From Clostridium sp. CX1 (GTDB lineage: Bacteria; Bacillota; Clostridia; Clostridiales; Clostridiaceae), in the NCBI RefSeq assembly GCF_025398335.1, contig NZ_JAODOO010000003.1:273540-337539 (forward strand): DNA of 64,000 nt, given 5' to 3'. How positions within the stretch are numbered: the first letter of the stretch is position 1; each line of letters starts with the position of its first letter. The position numbers and the translations under genes are program-made. Shown in pieces: positions 54,160 to 63,085 of this stretch. The notes below the pieces were generated by a model that saw only the letters and a list, made by a program, of their open reading frames with translations, was not told the DNA's origin and did not search any database.

Positions 54160-56130
54160 ATGTCTGATTTATATAATAAAATTTTAAAAGTTAAGACGAT
54201 GCCGATAGATTTAATTTTAAATAAAATTTTTGATAAGTTATGGAAAAGTGTTTATTATAGATATAGAAAACTTAAAATAACAATAAAGCCAATTAGTATC
54301 AACAGTATTTATTTTTCTAATTTTAGAACAAGTTGTGCTTTCTTTTACGAAGTTAAAGATAAAGAGTTTTTAAAATCAAAAATAGAAACATTGAGTTTAA
54401 AATCGGAAACAATAGAAGATGCAGATAGGATTTGTAAGCACATTTTTAATGTGTTAGGCTCTGGAGAAATAAAATTAGGTGACAAGATTCCATGGAATGA
54501 AGATTTCAAAACAGGCTTTAAGTGGAAAAATAAATTCTATAAGGATATTAAAATTGTGAATTTAGATAACTACGCTGATGTTAAGGTGCCATGGGAAATT
54601 TCAAGATTTCAACATCTTTTTACGTTAGGAAAAGCATATTGGCTAACGGATAATGAAAAATATGCCATTGAATTTAAAGACGAAATAGAAGATTGGATTC
54701 ATAACAATCCAGTAGAAATGTCAGTTAATTGGACTTGTGCAATGGATGTAGCTATAAGAGCTGTAAATTGGATTACAGGATATCACTTTTTTAAGGATTC
54801 AAAAAGTATCCATAATAGTTTTTGGATCAAATTTAATCGTAGCTTATACTTACATGGTAGGCACATAATGACTAATTTGGAAAAGGGTAAATTTGATAAG
54901 CTTGCTAATAATCATTACTTGTCTGATTTGATTGGGGTTGTTTGGATTGGGTTGTATTTTAAGAACTTAACTATAGAAGATACTAAACTCAAAAATAATC
55001 CAAAGACATGGTTGGAATTTGGATTAAAAGAATTAGAAAACGAAATGTTTATCCAAGTTAACGAAGATGGTACAGATTTTGAAGCGTCTACGTCTTATCA
55101 TAGACTTGTAACAGAATTATTTTTGATAACTACAATATTATGCAACAAAAATAATATTAAATTTTCTGAAAGCTATAATAAAAGATTAGAGAAAATGTGT
55201 GAATTTTTAATGGATATTACTAAACCTAATGGATTATCTCCCTTAATTGGAGATGCAGATGATGGCAGACTACTTATATTGTCTAGTTATTTTTTCTGGA
55301 TAAAGAGAGAGTTTACACATATATTAGCGATTGCAGGTGAATATTTTAAGAGAGATGACTTTAGATGCTTGGGGAGTAAGTATAAGCAAGATGCATTGTG
55401 GATTTGTGGAAACTATGTGAATTTAAGCAGTATAGGGGTAACATTTAAATCTAAGTCCTATGAACAAGGTGGATTTTACATATTGAGGAACAATAGAATA
55501 TTTTGTATTATAAGGTGTGGAGAACTTTCATGTAGAGGACAAGGCGGCCATAGCCATAATGATCAGCTTAGCTTTGAACTCAATGTAGATGGATATGATT
55601 TTATTATTGATCCTGGTACATATGTGTATACTGCAGATTATAAAATGAGAAACTTATATAGAAGTACTAAATATCATAATACATTATGGATTCAAGGTTA
55701 TGAGCAAAATAATTTTTATGAGAAAATTTTATTTGAAATGCCAGAGCAAAGTTTTGGAAAGTGTATTGAATTCAACAATGAAACTTTTAAAGGGAAACAT
55801 TTTGGATACAAAAATAAGTGTGATATAGTACATGAAAGACACATGCACTTAAATGAGAATAAAATAGAAATAGAAGACATATTATATGGAAAAAGATTGG
55901 AAGATAACTATAAGTTAAGTTTTGTTTTAGATAGTGATGTGAAGGTAGAGCAAAAACAAGGTGGATTAGAACTTATTAAGAATGGCAAGAAAGTATATAT
56001 TATCCTGGATAATGAATATATAATTGAGGATTCATATATATCTTATGGATATGGACAAATTTTAAAAACTAAAAAAATTTTAGTTGATATAGATGATATG
56101 AAAAGCAAAGTATATATTGCTTTTTCCTAA
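54160..56130 (+). CDS. Heparinase II/III-like protein
   Basis: This 656-residue protein has an N-terminal helical toroid (about 90-400), including NWTCAMDVAIRAVNW and NNHYLSDLIGVVW. A C-terminal beta-sandwich of the heparinase II/III family (about 435-650) contains GQGGHSHNDQLSFEL and IDPGTYVYTADYKMRN. The family cleaves uronic-acid polysaccharides by elimination. There is no signal peptide, so it may act inside the cell or be exported otherwise. Such genes in polymer loci often trim or release the acidic polymer, which agrees with the nucleotide-sugar dehydrogenase here. It is usually found beside the fused dehydrogenase that follows. Confidence 0.88.
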   Translation: MSDLYNKILKVKTMPIDLILNKIFDKLWKSVYYRYRKLKITIKPISINSIYFSNFRTSCAFFYEVKDKEFLKSKIETLSLKSETIEDADRICKHIFNVLGSGEIKLGDKIPWNEDFKTGFKWKNKFYKDIKIVNLDNYADVKVPWEISRFQHLFTLGKAYWLTDNEKYAIEFKDEIEDWIHNNPVEMSVNWTCAMDVAIRAVNWITGYHFFKDSKSIHNSFWIKFNRSLYLHGRHIMTNLEKGKFDKLANNHYLSDLIGVVWIGLYFKNLTIEDTKLKNNPKTWLEFGLKELENEMFIQVNEDGTDFEASTSYHRLVTELFLITTILCNKNNIKFSESYNKRLEKMCEFLMDITKPNGLSPLIGDADDGRLLILSSYFFWIKREFTHILAIAGEYFKRDDFRCLGSKYKQDALWICGNYVNLSSIGVTFKSKSYEQGGFYILRNNRIFCIIRCGELSCRGQGGHSHNDQLSFELNVDGYDFIIDPGTYVYTADYKMRNLYRSTKYHNTLWIQGYEQNNFYEKILFEMPEQSFGKCIEFNNETFKGKHFGYKNKCDIVHERHMHLNENKIEIEDILYGKRLEDNYKLSFVLDSDVKVEQKQGGLELIKNGKKVYIILDNEYIIEDSYISYGYGQILKTKKILVDIDDMKSKVYIAFS

Positions 56131-56288
56131 GAATAACTTATTTTTAAATTTTTCTATTTGTTATGATTACATATATTTATATTAACTTACAAAGCAATAT
56201 TGATAAATATCGGTAAGATTAATTATATATGATAAGTGGATTTAATATAAAATACATAGCAAAAATTATCTAAGTAGGAGTTGATAAT

Positions 56289-58412
56289 TTGAAACAAGTA
56301 CTTGTAAAAAAGGGTGAAGTAATAGTAGATGATATTCCAGCACCAGTTGTTTCTGATAACGGTGTATTAGTTAAGGTAGTTTACTCATGCATAAGTGCGG
56401 GAACAGAAATGGCTGGAATAGGTAATTCCGGAAAATCTTTAATAAAGAAGGCTATGGAACAGCCAGAAAAAGTAAAAAAAGCGTTAAATATTATGAAAAG
56501 GCAAGGAATAGATGCAGTATTAGGTAAAGTTAAGGAAATGGAATTTGCAAGTCCTACAGGATATAGTGCAGCTGGGGTAGTACTAGGTTTAGGAAAGAAT
56601 GTTACAGATTTAAAAATTGGAGATAGAGTTGCTTGTGCTGGAGCTGGATTTGCAAATCATGCAGAGTATATTGATGTTCCTAGAAATTTAGTCATGAGAG
56701 TTCCAACTAACTTATCACTAGATTTTGCTTCGACAGTAACTCTGGGAGGAATAGCTCTTCAAGGAATCAGACGATCTGATGTAAGATTGGGAGAGATTGT
56801 TGCTGTAATAGGAATGGGTATATTAGGACAGTTATCAGTTCAAATGCTTAAAGCTTCGGGATGCAGAGTTATTGGTATTGATATAGACGAAAGAAGACTA
56901 GCTATAGCAAGAGAGACAGGGTGTGATTATACCTTAAACTCTACAAAAGATAATATAATTAAAGAAGTAGAGAAAATATCTGAAGGATATGGTGTAGATG
57001 TATGTATAATAACTGCGGCAGCAAATAGTAATGAAATACTTTCGCAAGCTTTTAATATTTGTAAGAGAAAAGGAAAGGTTGTACTAGTCGGAGTAGTTGG
57101 CAATCAATACAATAGAGACGACATGTATAAAAAGGAACTAGACTTTTTAATAGCAACCTCTTATGGGCCGGGTAGATATGACTTGAATTATGAGGAGAAG
57201 GGTATAGATTACCCTTATGCTTATGTTAGATGGACAGAAAATAGAAATATGGAGGAATACTTACGACTTATAGATGAAGAAAAAATAAACATCAAGCCTA
57301 TTATAGAAAAGATTTATGATATCGACGATGCTGCAATAGCATATGAGGAATTTAAAAATCCTGAAAACAAGCCTCTTATTATTCTTTTAAAATATAATGA
57401 AGAAAAAAAAGAAATAAATAGATCTGTATATATAAAAAGTCAACCAATAAAGAAAGATGATAAAATAAATGTAGCTATAATAGGAGTAGGAGGATTTGCA
57501 AAAACAATGCATCTTCCTAATTTTAAAAGGTTAAGCAGTTTTTACAACATATATGCTATTATGAGTAGAACAGGAACAAATGCTAAGGCGATCGCACAAC
57601 AATATGGAGCACAGTATGCGACAACAGATTATGATGAAGTACTGAATGATCCTAATGTAGATATGGTGGTTATATGTACTAGACATAACTTGCACTCAAA
57701 TATGTCAATTAAGGCAATGAGAAAAGGAAAAGCGGTATTTGTAGAAAAACCGATGGCTCTAAAAGCTAGTGAAATGGAAGAAGTATTAAAAACCATAGAA
57801 GAGACTGGGGTTCCATATACGGTAGGTTTCAACAGAAGATTTTCTAAATATGCGGCAGAAGCCAAGAGACTTATAAGAGATAGAGTTAATCCCATGATTA
57901 TAAATTACCAAATGAATGCAGGGTATATTCCGCTTGATCACTGGGTTCACACAGAAGAAGGTGGAGGAAGAATAATAGGAGAAGGTTGTCATATATTTGA
58001 CCTTTTTAACTACTTTACCGATTCTGAAGTTATAAGTATTTCAGTAGACAGTATAAGTCCAAGAACAAAAAATATTTCTGCGAGGGATAACGTAGTTACA
58101 ACAGTAAAGTATAAGGATGGTAGCATTTGTACACTAACCTACACATCTCTTGGAAATGAGGGGGTTTCAAAAGAATTTTGCCAGATTTATTATGATGGAA
58201 AAATAATAACAATGGATGATTATAAAAAACTGAACGGATTTGGTGTAAGAGTATCTAATCTAGAAAGTAATACTCCTGAAAAAGGACAGTATGAAGAGCT
58301 GATAGAATTTGCTAAGGCTATAAAGAGCGGCAAAAATTACAGTATACCTGTTTGGCAGTTAGAGCAGACAAGTAAAATAAGTTATTTAGCTGATGCGGAG
58401 TTGAAGAAGTAA
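56289..58412 (+). CDS. Bi-domain oxidoreductase: zinc-type dehydrogenase fused to Gfo/Idh/MocA
   Basis: This 707-residue fusion starts at a TTG (56289) behind AGGAG. Residues 1-370 are a medium-chain dehydrogenase-like domain with the NAD motif VIGMGILGQLSVQ (about 178-190); the structural-zinc cysteine cluster is not seen. Residues 390-707 are a Gfo/Idh/MocA domain with VAIIGVGGFAKTMH (about 397), EKPMAL (about 487) and GEGCHIFDLF (about 557). Such fusions with heparinase-like neighbours recur in surface polysaccharide loci. They probably perform coupled redox steps on a sugar. Substrate and reaction are unknown. Confidence 0.88.
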   Translation: MKQVLVKKGEVIVDDIPAPVVSDNGVLVKVVYSCISAGTEMAGIGNSGKSLIKKAMEQPEKVKKALNIMKRQGIDAVLGKVKEMEFASPTGYSAAGVVLGLGKNVTDLKIGDRVACAGAGFANHAEYIDVPRNLVMRVPTNLSLDFASTVTLGGIALQGIRRSDVRLGEIVAVIGMGILGQLSVQMLKASGCRVIGIDIDERRLAIARETGCDYTLNSTKDNIIKEVEKISEGYGVDVCIITAAANSNEILSQAFNICKRKGKVVLVGVVGNQYNRDDMYKKELDFLIATSYGPGRYDLNYEEKGIDYPYAYVRWTENRNMEEYLRLIDEEKINIKPIIEKIYDIDDAAIAYEEFKNPENKPLIILLKYNEEKKEINRSVYIKSQPIKKDDKINVAIIGVGGFAKTMHLPNFKRLSSFYNIYAIMSRTGTNAKAIAQQYGAQYATTDYDEVLNDPNVDMVVICTRHNLHSNMSIKAMRKGKAVFVEKPMALKASEMEEVLKTIEETGVPYTVGFNRRFSKYAAEAKRLIRDRVNPMIINYQMNAGYIPLDHWVHTEEGGGRIIGEGCHIFDLFNYFTDSEVISISVDSISPRTKNISARDNVVTTVKYKDGSICTLTYTSLGNEGVSKEFCQIYYDGKIITMDDYKKLNGFGVRVSNLESNTPEKGQYEELIEFAKAIKSGKNYSIPVWQLEQTSKISYLADAELKK

Positions 58413-59504
58413 ATGAGGAAACATAATATTGCTATAATAGGTAATTATCCGCCTCCTATTGGAGGAGTATCTGTTCATATTGAAAGGTTAGCTAAAAATT
58501 TAAAAGAGAAAAATGTTGACTATATAGTTTATGATATTTCAAAGAAAAAAAAGTACACAGACTTAAATGTTATATATATAAAAAGTTTGAAAATGTGGAT
58601 TATTAAATATTTATTTAGCTTTAATAACAGCATAGTTCACTGCCATGAAAAAAATTGGTATCTATTATTTATACTTTGCATTATTACCAAACTGCATAAA
58701 GCTAAATTAATTTTAACTTTACATAGCTTTCGAGAAAATGTAAAGGAATTTAACTTTATAAAAAGAAAAATTTTTAATTTTTGTATAAGAAATATTGACT
58801 GCTTTATTGCGGTTGGTGAAAATGAAAAAAATAAGATAATAAAATATGGCGGTAGTAGTAGTAAAATAGAGGTTATTCCTCCATATATAAATCCTAGGTA
58901 TTCTAACGAGGATGATAAGAAAATACCACAATATGTCTGGGAATTTATAAATAATAAAGATATCTGTATTTTGGCTAACGCATTTAAAATATCCTTTTAT
59001 AAAAATGAGGATTTATATGGTTTGGATATGTGTGTAGAATTATGTAAAAAATTAAAAGATAATTATAAGAGCAAAAGTGTTGGGATTATTTTTTGTCTTC
59101 CAGATATAGGACATTATCAATACTATAATAAGATCAAAAATGAGATAGTTAGATTAGATTTAAATGATGACTTTTTGATAGTCAATGAAAATATACCAAT
59201 GTATCCTATAACAAGGCGGTGTCATATATTTATAAGACCGACTAATACAGATAGTTACGGACTTTCTATTGCAGAGGCTATACATTACAATATTCCCTCA
59301 ATTGCAAGCGATGTATGTAAAAGACCAAGAGGAACTATATTATTTCAAAATAGAAATATAGAAGATCTTTACTTAAAAGTCTTAAATGTATTAGAAGATT
59401 ATAATAAGGCTAAAGAAATTGTAAGTAATATAAAAATATACGATAACCTTGAAGAGCTATTAAATTTATATAATAGTTTAAATAAAGATTTAATACAAAA
59501 CTAG
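58413..59504 (+). CDS. Glycosyltransferase family 4
   Basis: This 363-residue GT-B enzyme starts directly after the previous stop, with no gap, so translation is coupled. The N-terminal domain is IIGNYPPPIGGVSVHIERLAKNL; the PPPIGG pattern is common in transferases of teichuronic-acid and capsule loci. The donor-site motif is DSYGLSIAEAIHYNIPSIASD near residue 285. It probably adds one sugar of the repeat. No frame break is seen. Confidence 0.85.
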   Translation: MRKHNIAIIGNYPPPIGGVSVHIERLAKNLKEKNVDYIVYDISKKKKYTDLNVIYIKSLKMWIIKYLFSFNNSIVHCHEKNWYLLFILCIITKLHKAKLILTLHSFRENVKEFNFIKRKIFNFCIRNIDCFIAVGENEKNKIIKYGGSSSKIEVIPPYINPRYSNEDDKKIPQYVWEFINNKDICILANAFKISFYKNEDLYGLDMCVELCKKLKDNYKSKSVGIIFCLPDIGHYQYYNKIKNEIVRLDLNDDFLIVNENIPMYPITRRCHIFIRPTNTDSYGLSIAEAIHYNIPSIASDVCKRPRGTILFQNRNIEDLYLKVLNVLEDYNKAKEIVSNIKIYDNLEELLNLYNSLNKDLIQN

Positions 59505-59615
59505 AGATTTGATGAAATGTATTTGGAATATAATATTAAAAAATGTAATTTATATAAAATATAAATATGTATACTGTATTGTAAAGATTTATTGCAGAAT
59601 TAATGGAGTGGTTAT

Positions 59616-60800
59616 ATGAAAGTTAAAATATGTAAGTGGTATAATAATGCACATTCTCCAGTATTGTTTTTTATTGATGATTTAGCCAATGTATGGGTGG
59701 ATGTGAATGGAAATGGAAAAGTTGACTTAGGAGAAGATTGGGGATATGACAAAGATGGAGAAAATTCTTCATTTAGGTTTTTAAATGAGACGATATTAAA
59801 GAATTTCCCGATGATTAAAACAACCTTTTTTGTACCAGTTGGCGTAAGAGTGGGAATGATTAAAAATCCTAAAATTATGTCTGTTTCTAAAATGATTAAT
59901 TGTGATGAAAAGACTAAACAGTTTTTTAAGAAAATAAATGATGAGGAAAAATGTGAGATAGCATATCATGGAACAACTCATGGAAAAGTGGGAGAAACAG
60001 CAAGTGAGTTTAGGCAAGAATGGGAACTATTTGATTCTATTGATAAAGCAGTTAGAACTATTAATAAAGGAAAGGATATATATAAGGAAGTATTTGGAGG
60101 ATATCCTAGGGGTGGTAAGTACTGTGGATATGCAACTAATACTTTATCTGATGAAAGCATAGATTCAACTGGATTTTTGTGGTGGTGCAGAAAATGGAAT
60201 AGGGGTGTTTACGGTAGTAACAATAAGTTAGACCCTCAAAAATTATTTGATATAAGTACATTTGGAAGAAATAATATAATTGATATTCCTTCTACAATTG
60301 ATGGTGGATTACTAACTGGAGTTTTTAAAGCTAATATCAAAACAATTAAAGGTTTAATTAAAAGGTTACTAAGGGGGTATTTGATAAGTAAGAAAATGGA
60401 GCAAATACAATTTCTGATAGATAACAAGCTAGTAATTAGTATCCAAGAACATATGGCTCCATCACGTGACGATGGGATGAGGCAGAGTCCTAATATTTTT
60501 GATGACAAAGAAAGCTTAATTTATATCTTTCAATACTTACAACGCCAAAATGTGTGGTATTGTACAGGTACTGAATTAGCCGAGTATTACTGGACTAGAG
60601 AAAATATAAATGTTGAAACCATAGATAAAACACATTTTAAACTTTCAAACTATATTAAAGAAAATATAAAATTTAATCAATTGTCGATAATAATTGATAA
60701 TTGTAAAAAGGTTGTATGCCCTGATGGAAGCAATATTTTTGCTAGTAACAATGGTTGTTTTAACATAGAAATATTAAATGGAATTTATACAGTATACTAA
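59616..60800 (+). CDS. NodB/WbmS-like polysaccharide deacetylase with an EF-hand-like loop
   Basis: This 394-residue protein has a NodB-like catalytic barrel with the metal/base motif FIDDLAN (Asp21, Asp22) and the H-x3-H motif YHGTTHG (about 118-122). Between them, directly after the first motif, residues 29-40 spell DVNGNGKVDLGE. This is a complete 12-position calcium-binding loop of the dockerin/EF-hand type, followed by DKDGEN. A similar insert is recalled from WbmS-type proteins. There is no signal peptide. It should remove an acyl group from a sugar or glycan precursor, perhaps with calcium-dependent folding. The start follows a weak TGGAGTGG site, and a 111-base gap separates it from the preceding gene. 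Confidence 0.75.
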   Translation: MKVKICKWYNNAHSPVLFFIDDLANVWVDVNGNGKVDLGEDWGYDKDGENSSFRFLNETILKNFPMIKTTFFVPVGVRVGMIKNPKIMSVSKMINCDEKTKQFFKKINDEEKCEIAYHGTTHGKVGETASEFRQEWELFDSIDKAVRTINKGKDIYKEVFGGYPRGGKYCGYATNTLSDESIDSTGFLWWCRKWNRGVYGSNNKLDPQKLFDISTFGRNNIIDIPSTIDGGLLTGVFKANIKTIKGLIKRLLRGYLISKKMEQIQFLIDNKLVISIQEHMAPSRDDGMRQSPNIFDDKESLIYIFQYLQRQNVWYCTGTELAEYYWTRENINVETIDKTHFKLSNYIKENIKFNQLSIIIDNCKKVVCPDGSNIFASNNGCFNIEILNGIYTVY

Positions 60801-60817
60801 TATTAATAGGAGACTAT

Positions 60818-62299
60818 ATGAAAAGAAGAGAATATGTAAAACAGGGCTTAACATACCAAGCATTTTCTATTTGTATACAGATAATAAATATATTTTTGAT
60901 ACCAATATATACTAAAAACTTATCAATAGAGGATTTTGGCCAATATAATATAATTACATCCGTATTATCGCTATTATCTATGATTGTTAACTTGGGTATT
61001 TTTTCGGGTCTTACAAGATTTTATAATGAGTATGAGGATAAGAATAGTTTAAAGAATACTGCTTTAACATTTTCAACTATGTGGGGGATAACTTGTTGTA
61101 CGATAGGAATTCTGTTATCTGATAAATTATCACATTTTATTTTTAGGAATAACATTAATTTTAGTATATATTTAAAATTTATTTTTATCAATTCATTTAT
61201 GATGTGCCTTATTACAATTTATTCCAGTTATTTTTCAATGCAATTTAAGGCATTAAAGGTAAGCTTAATAAACCTAGGACAAATGTTATTGACTTTTATT
61301 TTTGGTATTTTTTTTGTAGTAATTATAAAAAAAGGAGTTTTGGGTACTTTGTACGCCCAAACAATCTCATCTATTATTATTATTATTATATTAATTAGTT
61401 TAGATTTTAGGAATATAAATCTAAGTATTAATAATAATCAATTATCAAAAATGCTAAGATTTGGAGTTGGACTTTTACCGGGTAATGCATCAGCCTGGAT
61501 ATTAACATTAATTGATAGATACTTTTTGCAATATATTAGCGGTTTATCAGCAGTAGCAATTTACTCAATGGGGTATAAGATTGGAATGTTGATACAACCA
61601 TTATTGCTAAATTCTTTTAGCAACATTTTCAATGTGTATAGACTCAAGGTATATAAAGATGAGGATGCAGTATATAAGTTACTAAAACCTTACAGATACT
61701 ATAATTTTATTAGTTGGCTTTTTATTTTAGGTATATCTTTATTTGCAGATACGGCAATACATATACTATCAACAGATAGTTATAGTGAAGGCTATAAGAT
61801 AGTACCAGCTATAGCAATTTCATATTATTTATATGGTTTAGGAGATTGTTTTTATGGCATGGGACTTTTTATATCAAATAAGACAATAGTATTTTCAATA
61901 ATACTTTTTATAGCTGCATGTATAAATATTATTTTTAATTTTTTACTAATACCAAGATGGAGTATGATGGGAGCTTCAATTGCTACTATTATCTCGTATA
62001 TTTTTATAAATCTTACTTACTATTTTTCAGGTAAGAAATATTATAATATAAGCTTTTCGTTTGTCGAACCATTAAAATATTTTTTTGTGTTCTTAATTTC
62101 CTATGCTCCATATATTTATTTAAAAGGGGTTATTTATAGCAAGTTAATAGAAGTTTGTTTATGGTTATTCGGGTTAGTGATTTTTATTTCATTTGCAATT
62201 ATTTTTAAATTAATTGCGTTAGATGAATTTAAGTATTTAATATCTATTGGTGTTGATAAAATAAAAAATTCACATAAATATGAGGGAAATAGAAAATGA
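60818..62299 (+). CDS. Wzx-type polysaccharide flippase (MOP superfamily)
   Basis: This 493-residue protein has about 12-14 membrane spans. It begins KRREYVKQGLTYQAFSICIQIINIFLIPIYTK, a characteristic first-helix pattern of polysaccharide-biosynthesis flippases, with GLLPGNASAWILTLIDRYFL in the middle. It moves the undecaprenyl-linked repeat unit across the membrane. The start follows AGGAG. The gene overlaps the following methyltransferase-like gene by 4 bases (ATGA). Presence of Wzx with Wzy-like and Wzz-like proteins defines the locus as Wzx/Wzy-dependent. Confidence 0.9.
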   Translation: MKRREYVKQGLTYQAFSICIQIINIFLIPIYTKNLSIEDFGQYNIITSVLSLLSMIVNLGIFSGLTRFYNEYEDKNSLKNTALTFSTMWGITCCTIGILLSDKLSHFIFRNNINFSIYLKFIFINSFMMCLITIYSSYFSMQFKALKVSLINLGQMLLTFIFGIFFVVIIKKGVLGTLYAQTISSIIIIIILISLDFRNINLSINNNQLSKMLRFGVGLLPGNASAWILTLIDRYFLQYISGLSAVAIYSMGYKIGMLIQPLLLNSFSNIFNVYRLKVYKDEDAVYKLLKPYRYYNFISWLFILGISLFADTAIHILSTDSYSEGYKIVPAIAISYYLYGLGDCFYGMGLFISNKTIVFSIILFIAACINIIFNFLLIPRWSMMGASIATIISYIFINLTYYFSGKKYYNISFSFVEPLKYFFVFLISYAPYIYLKGVIYSKLIEVCLWLFGLVIFISFAIIFKLIALDEFKYLISIGVDKIKNSHKYEGNRK

Positions 62300-63063
62300 T
62301 AATATCTAAATTAATTTATAAATATAGAAAGAGAATATTGTTAAACAGTATGTTACTAAAAACTCTAAATGTTTATTCAAATATTTTCGGATATCTAAAG
62401 AAATATAGTATATATAAAAATATGCATAAAGGAGATCTTTTATGTATTAACTTGGGGGCAGGGCTACAAGTAAATAGAAATTACATAAATATTGACTTTA
62501 ATTTACCTAGCTTATTCTCAAATAAGAGCGAAAGGTTTATAAGAAAGCTATATGATATATTACACAGTACAGGATATTCAGAATTATACATTCCCATAAG
62601 AGGTATAAAAGTAAATAAAGATAAATTTGTTAATCTACTAAAAAATAATACTTTTATATTTCACAATTTACTTTATGGTATACCTTTAGAAAATAGTATT
62701 GTAGATTTATACTATTCTTCACACATGCTTGGGTTTTCTTTCAATAAAGTGAAATCTATTAATCTTTTGGAGGAAGTATTTAGGACTTTAAAGGTAAATG
62801 GTGTTATCAGGCTTTCACTAGTTGATGGTGAATATTATTGGAAAGATAAGCTTAAGCCTAAGGCTACGAAAGCTTTCTCAAACGATAATTGCTTTACATA
62901 TAGTGAGATAGAATATATTTTAATAAAAATAGGATTTAGATATGTGAAAAAGTACGAATATAAAAGAGGTTCTCATAAATTATTGATAGAATTGGATGAT
63001 TATAGTCCGGAAGTTGATTCGCAATTTGGACAGAGGACTATGTATATTGAAGCTATAAAATAA
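62296..63063 (+). CDS. Methyltransferase-like protein of the polysaccharide locus
   Basis: The protein is 255 residues. The N-terminal 50 residues are basic; then INLGAGLQVNRNYINIDFN resembles motif I of class I SAM-dependent methyltransferases. PLENSIVDLYYSSHMLGFSF followed by LLEEVFRTLKVNGVIRLSL corresponds to motifs II and III. It may cap or decorate a sugar. The glycine motif is intact, but the usual EH after the SSH strand is altered to LGF, so it could be inactive. It overlaps the wzx gene by four bases and is the last gene of the operon before the IS3 element. Confidence 0.7.
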   Translation: MIISKLIYKYRKRILLNSMLLKTLNVYSNIFGYLKKYSIYKNMHKGDLLCINLGAGLQVNRNYINIDFNLPSLFSNKSERFIRKLYDILHSTGYSELYIPIRGIKVNKDKFVNLLKNNTFIFHNLLYGIPLENSIVDLYYSSHMLGFSFNKVKSINLLEEVFRTLKVNGVIRLSLVDGEYYWKDKLKPKATKAFSNDNCFTYSEIEYILIKIGFRYVKKYEYKRGSHKLLIELDDYSPEVDSQFGQRTMYIEAIK

Positions 63064-63085
63064 GTTACTTATATGGATATCGGAT

